Shown: positions 49,819 to 59,033, counted from the first letter of the stretch. The stretch: DNA of 64,000 nt from Auanema rhodensis (GCA_964057225.1 OZ059898.1:14843267-14907266); one strand, 5' to 3'. The notes: generated by a model from the letters alone, not told the origin. A program made the numbers and translations.

Positions 49819-52800
49819 TTAAAATCTTTGATCCAGAAATAAGGCTTTTGATTTTATCCACAGTGTGAATATCCTGGTAGCTATCCATTTTGTGGTTAAG
49901 ACTGTATTCAAAACTACACAGTACATGATGGGTGTACATGCCACATATCCTATGGTGGCGGTTATTGCAACGCCTATCAATATGATTCCCAACTTTGATA
50001 AAATTAACTTGAAGATTGGGGCAAAGTCAATGGATTTGGATTCTGTACCCTTACTTGAGTCACTTTCGTTTATTTCATCTATGCTTGCTATGTGATGTAA
50101 TATTCCTTTAATAATGATCTTAATTTTTTTATTGTCGCATGTGGTATAGCATAATTCATCAATCTGAGAATTTTCTCTTTTCATTGTTACTTTTGTGATT
50201 GCTACTTTTGGAGAGCATTTTATCATGAAAACTTCTTTTTGACATTCGATAGAAATCCATGTTTCTTCTGCCGTAAGGCATTGGAATTCTGCGAATGCAC
50301 CCTGCCCGCAGGAGTAGCAACCTGATAGTTTTGTCAGGGCAGGTGCGCAAGGCAAATTGTTGGAGAAAATCACTGAGTTTAAGAATAGGGATGAATCGAC
50401 CGTAACTAAATTTTCGTCTAAATTTGTAGAGAATGATAACGTGTTATCTTTAGTTTTAAAGTTTTGGTTAGGAGATGTTATGTCTGATGTATTGGACATT
50501 TTTTCAAAAGTAGGGGTATCACACCTACATTTTATTTCATCAAATCTATTGAATGTGCAAGGGCAGAATGAGGATACTGTACAGTTATTAAAATGTTTTA
50601 ATGCGGCTTCCTCTGTTGCACATTGAATTATTCCCTTTGTGTGTATATCCGTAATGTACGTGTTTTCTTTGGAGGAAAAAAATAATTTTGTGTACATTTC
50701 TGGAGGAGGTTGTGATTGTGATAACGTTGTTATATTGAAAAGTTGTTCACGATTTTTCGTGTAAGGTTGTAGAGTGATATTGTAATTATTTTTCTGCTGG
50801 AGTAATGTTGTTTCTATATTAAATACGGTTTGGGTGGACCAACTATCACAAGTATAGACTTCGTATACTTCCTCAGTGACGGGTATATGCTCTATTTTGT
50901 AGAAAAGGCACGGATCTGTCCAAATCATAGGACATGTGTAAAATCTCGCTGACGATGTGAAGCAACCTGATTGTGAAGGGAACGTATATGGTTGTAGTTC
51001 CTCGATTTTATTATGAAGCGAGTTAGTTTCACATGTTCCGTCACACGAGCCCCGGTGACGGCATCGTAATATGTTCAATATGTTGACGGTTGTCTGTCTA
51101 GTGAAGTATCTAGTATTCTTCTGGCAGACATGTTCAGTATATAGTTTAGTTATTTTAAATTGACCAATTTCATGATTAGAATGCGTTATGGTAATGCATA
51201 ATTGTTTTGTTCCGGGAGAAAATATGATATCTTGACTGTATTCGTGATAACAAGCTAAGTTGTCATCGCATCGTATGTTAACGAAGTGTTGAACGTGAAC
51301 ATCGGAACATGAACTGCAGCTTCCAATACATAAAGCCAAGATGATTGCCAGTAACGATGGTAAAGATGTTTGCGACCCTCTAGTAAAGAGAGAGAATTTT
51401 GGTGGCTTTCTCGTATGGTTTAAAATAGGGTAAATATGCTTTTGAAAGGTTTCATGATCCACAATATTAGCGTCTTGTGTGTTCGTTTGTTTTAATTGCA
51501 ACGTATCATTGTGGTCTTCTGTTATTTTTTGATCAGTTTCATGATCTTCTTGTTCGGAGATTGTTTTATGTTTTAATTTCATGATGTTGAGCATGGTTTG
51601 AGTGTTTATGGACCATGTCTTATATCTATATTGGCTGTAACCCATGCGGCATAGACAAGAGACTATGAGGGTAACGGCCATAATGGTTATTATCACTGTC
51701 CATGTTGCCATTTCTGGGGAGCAATGAGGATTCGCTATAAGTTTTGTGGTGAACATGTTAGAGTCCTTGCAACTATTGATTTCTTCGGCATATGTCGAAG
51801 TTATTATAATCGGTAAGGAAAGCGCTTTCATTATGTCAGCTGCTACTTTTGGGTTTATTTTATTTTTTCTTTGGTGTGTAGCATAGGACATTTTTAGTGG
51901 GAAGGCTTTTATAATTTCCTTCTCAGTGACATCATCTTGTTCTGTATATTTTGCTGTTTTTACTGCTGATTGTTTTGTCTTATTTTGAGGTCGATCATTT
52001 GTGGCATCCTCATTATTCTCTGTTTCTGGAGTGTATGTATTATCATGTTGCGAGTTATCTGATTCATATGCAATATCGTAATTATGGCTAACATCATTTA
52101 TGTTATTATTCTCATGTATTGTTTGATCTGTATGTTCTATAGGATGATCGAAAAGTATATTGTCTAATACAATATCAGTATGTGGGGTTCTATCTGTTGA
52201 GCTATTATTTTCTTGAACTATGTGTGAGTTGTCTTCTATGATTTTGTTACTGTTAGTGTTGCATCTTATCTCTAGTGGATAGAGCTGATTAATGGATCGA
52301 ATAATTATGTTTCCATTGCTTGTTGCGACTTTTGCTGAACGTATGTTGCCATCTGAACTAGTGATTGTTTCAATGATGCGACCTAGTTTCCATGTTCCTC
52401 GTGGCAACATGTCGTTTTGTATCAATACTATTTCATCTGGTTGGGGGAAGATGTTTGTGTGATTTTTTCTATGGTGTTTATGCTTAAATATATCTTTTAA
52501 GCTTGTTAGATATTCTTCTTGAAATCGTTTCCAAAATTTAGATGCTGAGTCTTCTGATAATTGAAGCGCTTCTAGCGCTTGCTCTGTTGATTGAATCGTT
52601 TGAATATCGCTATGGATATCAAATATATGAGTATCCGCGTTGTTTTCAGGTAATGAAAACTTTATGGCTGATGTTAAAAAGTCAATTGGCCTTATGGGTA
52701 GAGTATCTAAATTATCTGGGTGTGGATGGGTGAGTGGGCGTGTATTAATTATAGCTTCTATTTTTACAATGGCTGTGTGTAAGTCATCCAGGGACATTCG

Positions 52801-55800
52801 ACTAGGAATGAAACATTTTTTGAGTGAAGCTTTGGTTACACCTACTAAACGTTCCCAACATCCACCTTTCCAGGGTGATAATGGAGTGTTGTATATCCAT
52901 TTAATTTTTTGCTGTGCTAGTGTGTTTAGTAAGCTTCTTTCGTTGTAATCCGAGGTTTTTTCAAGGGTTTCTAATATTTTTGAGCTCAGAATAAAGTTTC
53001 CTGCGCAGTCACTGCGCATAATTTCTGGAGTACCTCTGCGTGATATAAATCTATTAAATGCATTCATAAAGGCAACTGTGGATTGATTGGTGACTACCTC
53101 TAAGTGAATTGCTCTAGTTGTCATGCATGTAAACAGACAAATATGGACTTTAGACCCATTTCGAAGGGTGAAGGGGCCCATAAGATCACACCCTGTTGAA
53201 AAGAATGCTCTTGTAAGAATCGCTCTATCTTTTGGTAGCGATGGCATATCTGGTAATTCATAAGGGTGTGATTGAAATCTTTTACATGTCACACAGTTTT
53301 TCAATGTTTGTCTGATGACTCCGGTTATTTTTGGTATGTAGAATTTTTGTCTCAATTGAATAAGCGTGAAATGTTTGCCTTGATGATTATTGTCTTTGTG
53401 TATTTTGTTGATCAGTTTTTTAACTATGGGGTTTGTTTTAAGAAGGAATATAGGGTTTTTCGTCTCTTCGGGAAGAAGAGTATTTTGTAAACGGCTTCTT
53501 ACGCGATAAATATCCCATGTATCTTTGAAGAATTTTAGATTTACATGTCTTTGCTGTAAGTCATCAAGGCTCATATTAGATTGACTGTTACTGATCAAAA
53601 TTTTTTCAATAATGTTGATGTCTTCAACAGTGTGCGTGTCTGTTGATGTGAGATGTTTTGTTTTTTGCAACTTGTTGGCGTTGTTAGGATGGACTTTAAG
53701 AAACCATTTTTTGAATAATTTTCCTACGGTTGTCATTGTTTTGATCACATCATCATAGTTTTCACGAATGTTCCAAATATCATCGGTTGGAAGATTGTCT
53801 ATAATTATGTGGACCACATTGTGATGCTCCGATTCTGATTCTGCGTTATTCCTGTTAGAGTTCTTAGGCGAGCCGAATGATGTCAGAGGGTTATGAGCGG
53901 AAAGTTTAGTTAACCAATGTGGACCCTTTATCCAGTCGGAATCTTGTAGTTTCTCGATGTCTGCACCTCGGGATCCGATGTCTGCAGTATTGTACGAGGT
54001 TTGTACATGATGTAATTCTACATTGCAGCATACTTGTTTGATTTGGTGTAGCTGTTTATTTATAATGTTTGTTTGATTTTTAATGAACAGTGGGAGGGAT
54101 TTTAGAGAAATAATCCATGATAGCGCGATGTTGCTATCGCTTACAATGTTGACTTTTGCCACTTTCGGGCATATGGTTACAATAGCTAATGCCATTCGTA
54201 CTGCTAAGCGGATGGCTAATAATTCTAATCGAGGAATTGTGGTCTTATTTTTGGGTGCTATGCGGGATTTACCGTTGAGCAGAGAACTAATCTGCTCGTT
54301 TGTTTGGAAATATGAACATGCGGCCATGGCTTGGTTGCTTGCGTCAGCAAAGACCCATAACTGTGTTGTATGTTCAGAGAATTTAAAATATCTTCTCATG
54401 GTCAATTGCTGATTGTTAATGTGATTAATATGTTGTTCCCATTGTTTGATATTATCTGATTCAATGGGTTGGTCCCATGATAATTTTGTGTTTATGATTT
54501 CTCGCAAGATAAGTTTGAGAGGTAACAGTAATGGTGCTGCTAATCCAATGGGATCAAATATTGAGTGTAGCTGACTGAGTAGAATTCTCTTGGTGTAACT
54601 TGTGTGAGTCGTTGTTATTTTTATTGGGATAATGAAGGAGTCGTGTTCTTTATTAAAAGATATGCCAAGTATTTTGGTTGTCATGTTCGGATATCTGTCT
54701 TCTTCAGGAAGGTTCTGTATTACTTGTTCGTCGTTTGACAAGAATTCGCGAACATGCATGTTTATTTCTGTGAATAGTTTTTGGGTTTCTTTACATTTCT
54801 TTATAGCTTCTGCTGTTGTATTTGCTGTAAGAATGATATTGTCAACGTATAAGTTGTTCAGTATTTCCATAGCTAATGGGTTGTCTACTTTTGATTCTAA
54901 GAACCATTTTATGCCCATGTTCAATACGCTGGGGGATGCAGTGATACCGAACGGTAATCTGTTGAATCGAAGGGTTATGATATTGTTGTGAGATATTGGG
55001 TATTCTTTGTTTTTTATCCAAAAGAATTTGCATAGATTTTTGTGATTCTCTGTCAGTTGTATTTGTAAAAATGCGGCTTTGATATCGCATGTTATTAATA
55101 TTGGTCTTGTTCTGCAGGAGATCATGATGTCGTGTATATATGTGATAAATGATCGTCCTGTGTGTATTATCTCATTCAACGACGGGCTGTCTTTCTGTTT
55201 AGCGGAGGCGTCAAAAACGATTCTGAGAGGGTTAGCCTTGCTGGGCTTCCAAACCCCATGGTGGGGCATATAAAACTCTAAAGGCTCCTGGTGATTGTTG
55301 GGAATTTGTTCGACAATGTTATCTTTGAGGTAACTTTCAATGGTTGTAGTATAGTGTGAGAGCATTTCTGGATTGTGCAGTAACTTTCGCCATAGGGATA
55401 CGAATCTATGGTACGCGGGCATTTTGTTGTTTTTAAGATTTTTGAAGTTATTTTTTAACGGGAACGGTGCAATAATACGGTTGTTCTCAATTTTTATATC
55501 TTTTGAGTATTCTTCATAGTAATCAATAGTGCGGTCTGCGTTGGCATTTTCTGTATTGATGCCGATAGAATCCAGTTCAAACAGATTAGTGAGGAGTTCT
55601 TTATGAGAGGTTTCTTTTGTTATTTCTTCTACTGTAGAGCATAATATTACTTCTTGTTGTGTATTATCATCGGGAAGAGGAGCTTCTCCATGTATCATGT
55701 GGCCGAATACCGAATTTTTCAATCTCATACGTGAGGGGAGTTCGGTTTCTTCGTTTAAATGCATGAACAGTTTGTATCTATCCATACCTATCAGTATATC

Positions 55801-57750
55801 CGGAGTAAATGATTCTCCGTTTGTTTGTGGATTGGCTAATTTTATTTTTCTTGTCTTTATAAATTTCAAGTCTTCTTTAGATAGTTTTGGACAACGTATG
55901 GGTGTGGTTAACATGGGTTTGGTGAATAGTTTTGTTACGATAAGGGATCCACTTGAGGTTCCAATAATTACCTTTACGTCCTGAACTTCGTGCGTTTCGG
56001 ACAATGCTCCGATACCGTAAAAGGTTTTCTTTTGAGAACCAAGGATGGGCAATCCTAACTTAGTGGATAAGTCCTTGGATATAAAAGATCTCATGGATCC
56101 TTCATCTATGAGCATGCGTACTTGCTCATATTTTTTACTATTGTGGTTGTATATGTTTGCCATTGCTGTTCGTAATATTACTTGACTTTCTTCAATATTA
56201 TGGGTGTCGGCAATGTGATTAAGCGATACTGGTGCATTAAGTGCCTCAGTAGGGATTCGATTATTAGTGTCAGAGTCTTGTTTATATTCTGTTGTTTTTT
56301 TATTCAATAATTCTTCTGTGGTGATCAGTAAAGCCTGATCTTTTTTAATTGTGGGAGTTTCTTTATCTTTTTGGATATTTTGTACACTTTTTCTTCCTTG
56401 TGAGCACAAGGCGGAATTATGATCTCCTTGGCAATTGCGACATTTTTGTTTTCTGCATTCCGAACTTTTGTGTTTATCGGAAAAGCAAATCCAACAGATG
56501 GCCTTTCCGCGAATGCGGTACCTTCTTTTCTCTGGTGTTTCAAATGTGGTGCATTGATAAAAACGATGCTCGGATGAGTCGCAAAAGACACATGGCCAAG
56601 TTTGGGTTTTCCGTTGTTCTGCAGTGCTGTCTTTATGTGAAACAGATGTGACATTGTCTTTGTGATTTCGAAACTTTTGTTCATGACTATTTCTTGTTTG
56701 TTCTTTTAGAATAAACGAATAGATTTTATGGTCTACAGCTGCCAGCATTTCTTTAGTAGAATGGTAGTTGTTTGGATGAATTAGAATGTCTTCCACGATG
56801 TGGTATGGGAATTTGTTGAGAATCATCGCGGTACACATTTCGCGGGATACTGTAGCTCCGGCTGCTTCAATTTGCCTGATAAGTGCCTTGGTTTCTCCAA
56901 ATGTTTCTTTGCATGCTTTTGCATTATTGCTTGCAAATCTCAAATTACGTAGTTGTGTTAAAAGAGAGTTGATATCCGACGAATAGTCTCCAAATTCAGA
57001 AACTAATGCTTCACGCATGAGCTCATAATTTTGAGCAGAGGGTTCTATTCCTCTGATTGCTATTTGTGAATTGCCTTTGAGGCTTTCACAGAGTAGGTTT
57101 ACCTTTTCTAAGGTTGTAAACTGTTCATTATCATGAACAAGTCTATCAAAACGGCCCCAGAATGATTTGAAGTTCTCTGGTTTGCCATCAAATGTAGGTA
57201 GCGACATCGCTGGTTTTTGGATGCTAGTTTGTTGGATGTGTAGGAATGACTTGATAATTTCCAGAAATTGATCATTCGATTTGTTTTCTGTTTCATTGTT
57301 TTCTGTTGAGCAATTGCTGTTGTGCTCAGATTCATTCTTATGAAGCGTTTTTCTCAGCTTTCTAAGTATGCGTTCGGCTTTCATGATGTGTTCGTCAAGC
57401 TCAATAATGGCGTTTTGAACCTTTTTAATGTTGGGTTCAAAGTCTTCATCGGATGTGAAGGCGATGTACTGTTCGTCTAATGCTTTACGAAGCGTTTTGT
57501 CTGATGCTTCGTAAAATTTTTGGAATTTTTTCTCGTTATCTTGATGATTTTTTAACGATTCTTTGAATTGGTGTTGGACTTTTGTCCAGCGAATGATAAG
57601 GCAAGAGAGGGTTTCCTCTTCTTCCTCAGTGTGGAAGTCGCAATCTACCAGAATACCAGGAAGGTCCTTCACTTCCATCTCGTATCGTGTAAGCAGTTCT
57701 CCAAGAAACTGGTTAGATTGTTTGATATGATTGACAAAAAGGAGTGACAT
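49819..57750 (-). CDS. Element B Gag-Pol-Env polyprotein, BEL/Pao family (2643 aa)
   Basis: One intact frame starting AAAAATGTC. Approximate residues: coiled-coil Gag N-terminus (1-150); DUF1759-like core from LPTFDGKPENF (~183); three nucleocapsid knuckles (387-449, CVFC...CWIC...CRNC); aspartic protease with MLIDEGS (~544-550), where the usual D-T/S-G is D-E-G; reverse transcriptase with YVDN (968-971); RNase H with FADAS (~1133), IPRLELL (~1170) and SDSNIALSW (~1205); integrase with a zinc site ending CVTC (~1485) and likely triad D1522, D1581, E1633; DUF5641-like tail (~1737-1830). Then a long acidic, asparagine-rich linker. The Env part has a very short first ectodomain (~1985-2012) with an anchor (~2013-2036), a second signal (~2130-2148) and a Cys-rich class II fusion-type ectodomain with RCRHRGSCDGTC (~2228-2239), ending in a membrane anchor (~2582-2615). 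It is related to the element A protein throughout but clearly diverged. Confidence 0.93.
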   Translation of the reverse strand: MSLLFVNHIKQSNQFLGELLTRYEMEVKDLPGILVDCDFHTEEEEETLSCLIIRWTKVQHQFKESLKNHQDNEKKFQKFYEASDKTLRKALDEQYIAFTSDEDFEPNIKKVQNAIIELDEHIMKAERILRKLRKTLHKNESEHNSNCSTENNETENKSNDQFLEIIKSFLHIQQTSIQKPAMSLPTFDGKPENFKSFWGRFDRLVHDNEQFTTLEKVNLLCESLKGNSQIAIRGIEPSAQNYELMREALVSEFGDYSSDINSLLTQLRNLRFASNNAKACKETFGETKALIRQIEAAGATVSREMCTAMILNKFPYHIVEDILIHPNNYHSTKEMLAAVDHKIYSFILKEQTRNSHEQKFRNHKDNVTSVSHKDSTAEQRKTQTWPCVFCDSSEHRFYQCTTFETPEKRRYRIRGKAICWICFSDKHKSSECRKQKCRNCQGDHNSALCSQGRKSVQNIQKDKETPTIKKDQALLITTEELLNKKTTEYKQDSDTNNRIPTEALNAPVSLNHIADTHNIEESQVILRTAMANIYNHNSKKYEQVRMLIDEGSMRSFISKDLSTKLGLPILGSQKKTFYGIGALSETHEVQDVKVIIGTSSGSLIVTKLFTKPMLTTPIRCPKLSKEDLKFIKTRKIKLANPQTNGESFTPDILIGMDRYKLFMHLNEETELPSRMRLKNSVFGHMIHGEAPLPDDNTQQEVILCSTVEEITKETSHKELLTNLFELDSIGINTENANADRTIDYYEEYSKDIKIENNRIIAPFPLKNNFKNLKNNKMPAYHRFVSLWRKLLHNPEMLSHYTTTIESYLKDNIVEQIPNNHQEPLEFYMPHHGVWKPSKANPLRIVFDASAKQKDSPSLNEIIHTGRSFITYIHDIMISCRTRPILITCDIKAAFLQIQLTENHKNLCKFFWIKNKEYPISHNNIITLRFNRLPFGITASPSVLNMGIKWFLESKVDNPLAMEILNNLYVDNIILTANTTAEAIKKCKETQKLFTEINMHVREFLSNDEQVIQNLPEEDRYPNMTTKILGISFNKEHDSFIIPIKITTTHTSYTKRILLSQLHSIFDPIGLAAPLLLPLKLILREIINTKLSWDQPIESDNIKQWEQHINHINNQQLTMRRYFKFSEHTTQLWVFADASNQAMAACSYFQTNEQISSLLNGKSRIAPKNKTTIPRLELLAIRLAVRMALAIVTICPKVAKVNIVSDSNIALSWIISLKSLPLFIKNQTNIINKQLHQIKQVCCNVELHHVQTSYNTADIGSRGADIEKLQDSDWIKGPHWLTKLSAHNPLTSFGSPKNSNRNNAESESEHHNVVHIIIDNLPTDDIWNIRENYDDVIKTMTTVGKLFKKWFLKVHPNNANKLQKTKHLTSTDTHTVEDINIIEKILISNSQSNMSLDDLQQRHVNLKFFKDTWDIYRVRSRLQNTLLPEETKNPIFLLKTNPIVKKLINKIHKDNNHQGKHFTLIQLRQKFYIPKITGVIRQTLKNCVTCKRFQSHPYELPDMPSLPKDRAILTRAFFSTGCDLMGPFTLRNGSKVHICLFTCMTTRAIHLEVVTNQSTVAFMNAFNRFISRRGTPEIMRSDCAGNFILSSKILETLEKTSDYNERSLLNTLAQQKIKWIYNTPLSPWKGGCWERLVGVTKASLKKCFIPSRMSLDDLHTAIVKIEAIINTRPLTHPHPDNLDTLPIRPIDFLTSAIKFSLPENNADTHIFDIHSDIQTIQSTEQALEALQLSEDSASKFWKRFQEEYLTSLKDIFKHKHHRKNHTNIFPQPDEIVLIQNDMLPRGTWKLGRIIETITSSDGNIRSAKVATSNGNIIIRSINQLYPLEIRCNTNSNKIIEDNSHIVQENNSSTDRTPHTDIVLDNILFDHPIEHTDQTIHENNNINDVSHNYDIAYESDNSQHDNTYTPETENNEDATNDRPQNKTKQSAVKTAKYTEQDDVTEKEIIKAFPLKMSYATHQRKNKINPKVAADIMKALSLPIIITSTYAEEINSCKDSNMFTTKLIANPHCSPEMATWTVIITIMAVTLIVSCLCRMGYSQYRYKTWSINTQTMLNIMKLKHKTISEQEDHETDQKITEDHNDTLQLKQTNTQDANIVDHETFQKHIYPILNHTRKPPKFSLFTRGSQTSLPSLLAIILALCIGSCSSCSDVHVQHFVNIRCDDNLACYHEYSQDIIFSPGTKQLCITITHSNHEIGQFKITKLYTEHVCQKNTRYFTRQTTVNILNILRCRHRGSCDGTCETNSLHNKIEELQPYTFPSQSGCFTSSARFYTCPMIWTDPCLFYKIEHIPVTEEVYEVYTCDSWSTQTVFNIETTLLQQKNNYNITLQPYTKNREQLFNITTLSQSQPPPEMYTKLFFSSKENTYITDIHTKGIIQCATEEAALKHFNNCTVSSFCPCTFNRFDEIKCRCDTPTFEKMSNTSDITSPNQNFKTKDNTLSFSTNLDENLVTVDSSLFLNSVIFSNNLPCAPALTKLSGCYSCGQGAFAEFQCLTAEETWISIECQKEVFMIKCSPKVAITKVTMKRENSQIDELCYTTCDNKKIKIIIKGILHHIASIDEINESDSSKGTESKSIDFAPIFKLILSKLGIILIGVAITATIGYVACTPIMYCVVLNTVLTTKWIATRIFTLWIKSKALFLDQRF

Positions 57751-57979
57751 TTTTGTTGTAGATGTAGGAATAATGCTTATATTCCTTTTTTGTTTTCTTT
57801 TTTCTTTGTTTGTTTGGTGATCACAGTATATGTGAACGTAAGGAAATTCAAACCTCTGTTTCTAATTTCAGAGTTTGCTTATTGTTCAAGTCTGTTTGGT
57901 GTGACTTGACGTGGACTTATGATCGCCACGATTTTTATTAAGTATGTTTTTTGCTCAAACACGCTTGGTTCGAGTTGTA

Positions 57980-57988
57980 TCTCACCTG
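57980..57988 (-). promoter_or_regulatory. 5' splice donor CAG|GTGAGA in the leader of element B
   Basis: Near-consensus donor on the element strand, with the exon ending at 57986 and the intron starting at 57985. It lies within the tRNA-Gly anticodon-arm match. The single mismatch to the tRNA is the T of the intron GT. Placed just after the primer site and before Gag, as the major donor of retroviruses is. Confidence 0.6.
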
Positions 57989-58023
57989 CCACGCGGGACT
58001 TAAAGCGGCTAAGATCTAAACTA

Positions 58024-58035
58024 GCCGATGCACCA
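58024..58035 (-). promoter_or_regulatory. Primer-binding site for tRNA-Gly
   Basis: On the element strand TGGTGCATCGGC starts 3 nt after the 5' LTR and is complementary to the 3' end of animal tRNA-Gly including CCA. It is the site where minus-strand DNA synthesis would start. Confidence 0.8.
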
Positions 58036-58224
58036 ATTTATGGCGTTATACCACAAGTGTATAGTATGGTTGGAAGTAAAACACAAAGCGAATATGTAAA
58101 AAAGGGTTTATTGATGAATTAACAAGACAAGCACGGAATAAAATCACTGACTGCGAACGTTGAAAATGTAAGACTGATCTCTTCTCGTGGGCGGTCGTCA
58201 GCCTGAAACAAAGAGTTAGTCATG

Positions 58225-58248
58225 CCACATGTATAACACAACATGTGG
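58225..58248. other. LTR hairpin, right copy
   Basis: Second copy of the CCACATGT...ACATGTGG inverted repeat. In this LTR it lies downstream of the presumed promoter on the element strand. Confidence 0.6.
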
Positions 58249-58288
58249 TATGGATAAAAATTACTTAGGAAGTTAGAAGAAAGAAGAA

Positions 58289-58292
<4 letters not shown>

Positions 58293-58336
<44 letters not shown>
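58293..58336. repeat. (GA)22 microsatellite in the right LTR
   Basis: 44 bp of GA, seven repeats shorter than in the left LTR. A slippage difference since insertion. Confidence 0.95.
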
Positions 58337-58339
<3 letters not shown>

Positions 58340-58403
58340 AGAAACGAATAAAACAATTGTTGAAGATAAAAAAATTATACAAACTCACTCGCTTATCGCG
58401 ACA

Positions 58404-58408
58404 GTATT
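58404..58408. repeat. Target-site duplication of element B, right copy (GTATT)
   Basis: It restores the array sequence GTATTAACTTC without loss of a base, which shows a clean integrase-mediated insertion. Confidence 0.92.
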
Positions 58409-58503
58409 AACTTCTAACAAAACGATTAAATGCAGAAAAGAGATTTAGAAGAGAGCTGAATTCAAAATATGGAAATTCAGAAGAGAAGATGCCAAAAAAT
58501 GGC

Positions 58504-58575
58504 TTCCCATGCCGGGAATCGAACCCGGGCCGCGTGGGTGAAAACCACGAATCCTAACCACTAGACCACATGGGA
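58504..58575 (-). tRNA. tRNA-Glu(UUC), block 3 copy 1
   Basis: Consensus body; T6 terminator. Confidence 0.95.
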
Positions 58576-58768
58576 CACGTTAACTGTTCTTATGATACTA
58601 CTTCTTCTATCATTTACCTCGAGGAAGTGAGTAAGCAACAAGGGAAGTAACAACGATGAATCGGCCCCGTATTAACTTCTAACAAAACGATTAAATGCAG
58701 AAAAGAGATTTAGAAGAGAGCTGAATTCAAAATATGGAAATTCAGAAGAGAAGATGCCAAAAGATGGC

Positions 58769-58840
58769 TTCCCATGCCGGGAATCGAACCCGGGCCGCGT
58801 GGGTGAAAACCACGAATCCTAACCACTAGACCACATGGGA
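58769..58840 (-). tRNA. tRNA-Glu(UUC), block 3 copy 2
   Basis: Consensus body. Confidence 0.95.
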
Positions 58841-59033
58841 CACTTTAACTGTTCTTATGATACTACTTCTTCTATCATTTACCTCAAGGAAGTGAGTAAG
58901 CAACAAGGGAAGTAACAACGATGAATCGGCCCCGTATTAACTTCTAACAAAACGATTAAAAGCAGAAAAGAGATTTAGAAGAGAGTTGATTTCAAAATAT
59001 GGAAATTCAGAAGAGAAGATGCCAAAAGATGGC

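Larger units (their letters stand above)
57965..58035 (+). other. tRNA-Gly(GCC)-like sequence in the leader of element B
   Basis: Read on the plus strand, 71 bp resemble a degenerate tRNA-Gly including a 3' CCA. GGTTCGAGTTGTA (57968-57980) resembles the D arm. CTCACCTGCCACGCGGGA (57981-57998) matches the tRNA-Gly(GCC) anticodon arm at 17 of 18 positions. GCCGATGCACCA (58024-58035) matches the 3' end plus CCA at 12 of 12. The stretch between is diverged. Animal tRNA genes do not encode CCA, so a copy including it points to reverse transcription of the primer tRNA itself. The tRNA-Gly comparison is from general knowledge of the conserved animal sequence; the host gene is not in the window. Confidence 0.65.
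57751..58038 (-). promoter_or_regulatory. Untranslated leader of element B
   Basis: 288 bp between the 5' LTR and the Gag start. It holds the primer site, the tRNA-Gly-like stretch and the splice donor near its 5' end, then an A-rich run before the ATG. No upstream gene is seen. Confidence 0.8.
48601..58403 (-). mobile_element. Element B: complete BEL/Pao LTR retrotransposon (errantivirus-like) with env
   Basis: 9803 bp inserted into a spacer of the tRNA-Glu array with a GTATT duplication. The LTRs (379 and 365 bp) look identical by eye apart from the number of GA repeats, so insertion is recent. Order on the minus strand: 5' LTR (58403-58039), tRNA-Gly primer site, leader with a strong splice donor, 2643-aa Gag-Pol-Env ORF, 3' zinc-knuckle ORF, short purine stretch, 3' LTR (48979-48601). 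All parts appear intact. Insertion lies 94-98 bp upstream of the tRNA gene at 48431-48502. Confidence 0.95.
58039..58403 (-). repeat. 5' LTR of element B (365 bp)
   Basis: Same sequence as the left LTR apart from the GA tract. It should hold the promoter for the leftward transcript. Near its start on the element strand is an AT-rich TTTGTATAATTTTT, a weak TATA candidate. An 89-codon ORF in it is a translation of the repeat tract and not credible. Confidence 0.95.

Noticed and set aside
49865..56986. Many plus-strand ORFs of 60-120 codons opposite the element B polyprotein
   Set aside because: Antisense shadows of a long coding frame, with no motifs.
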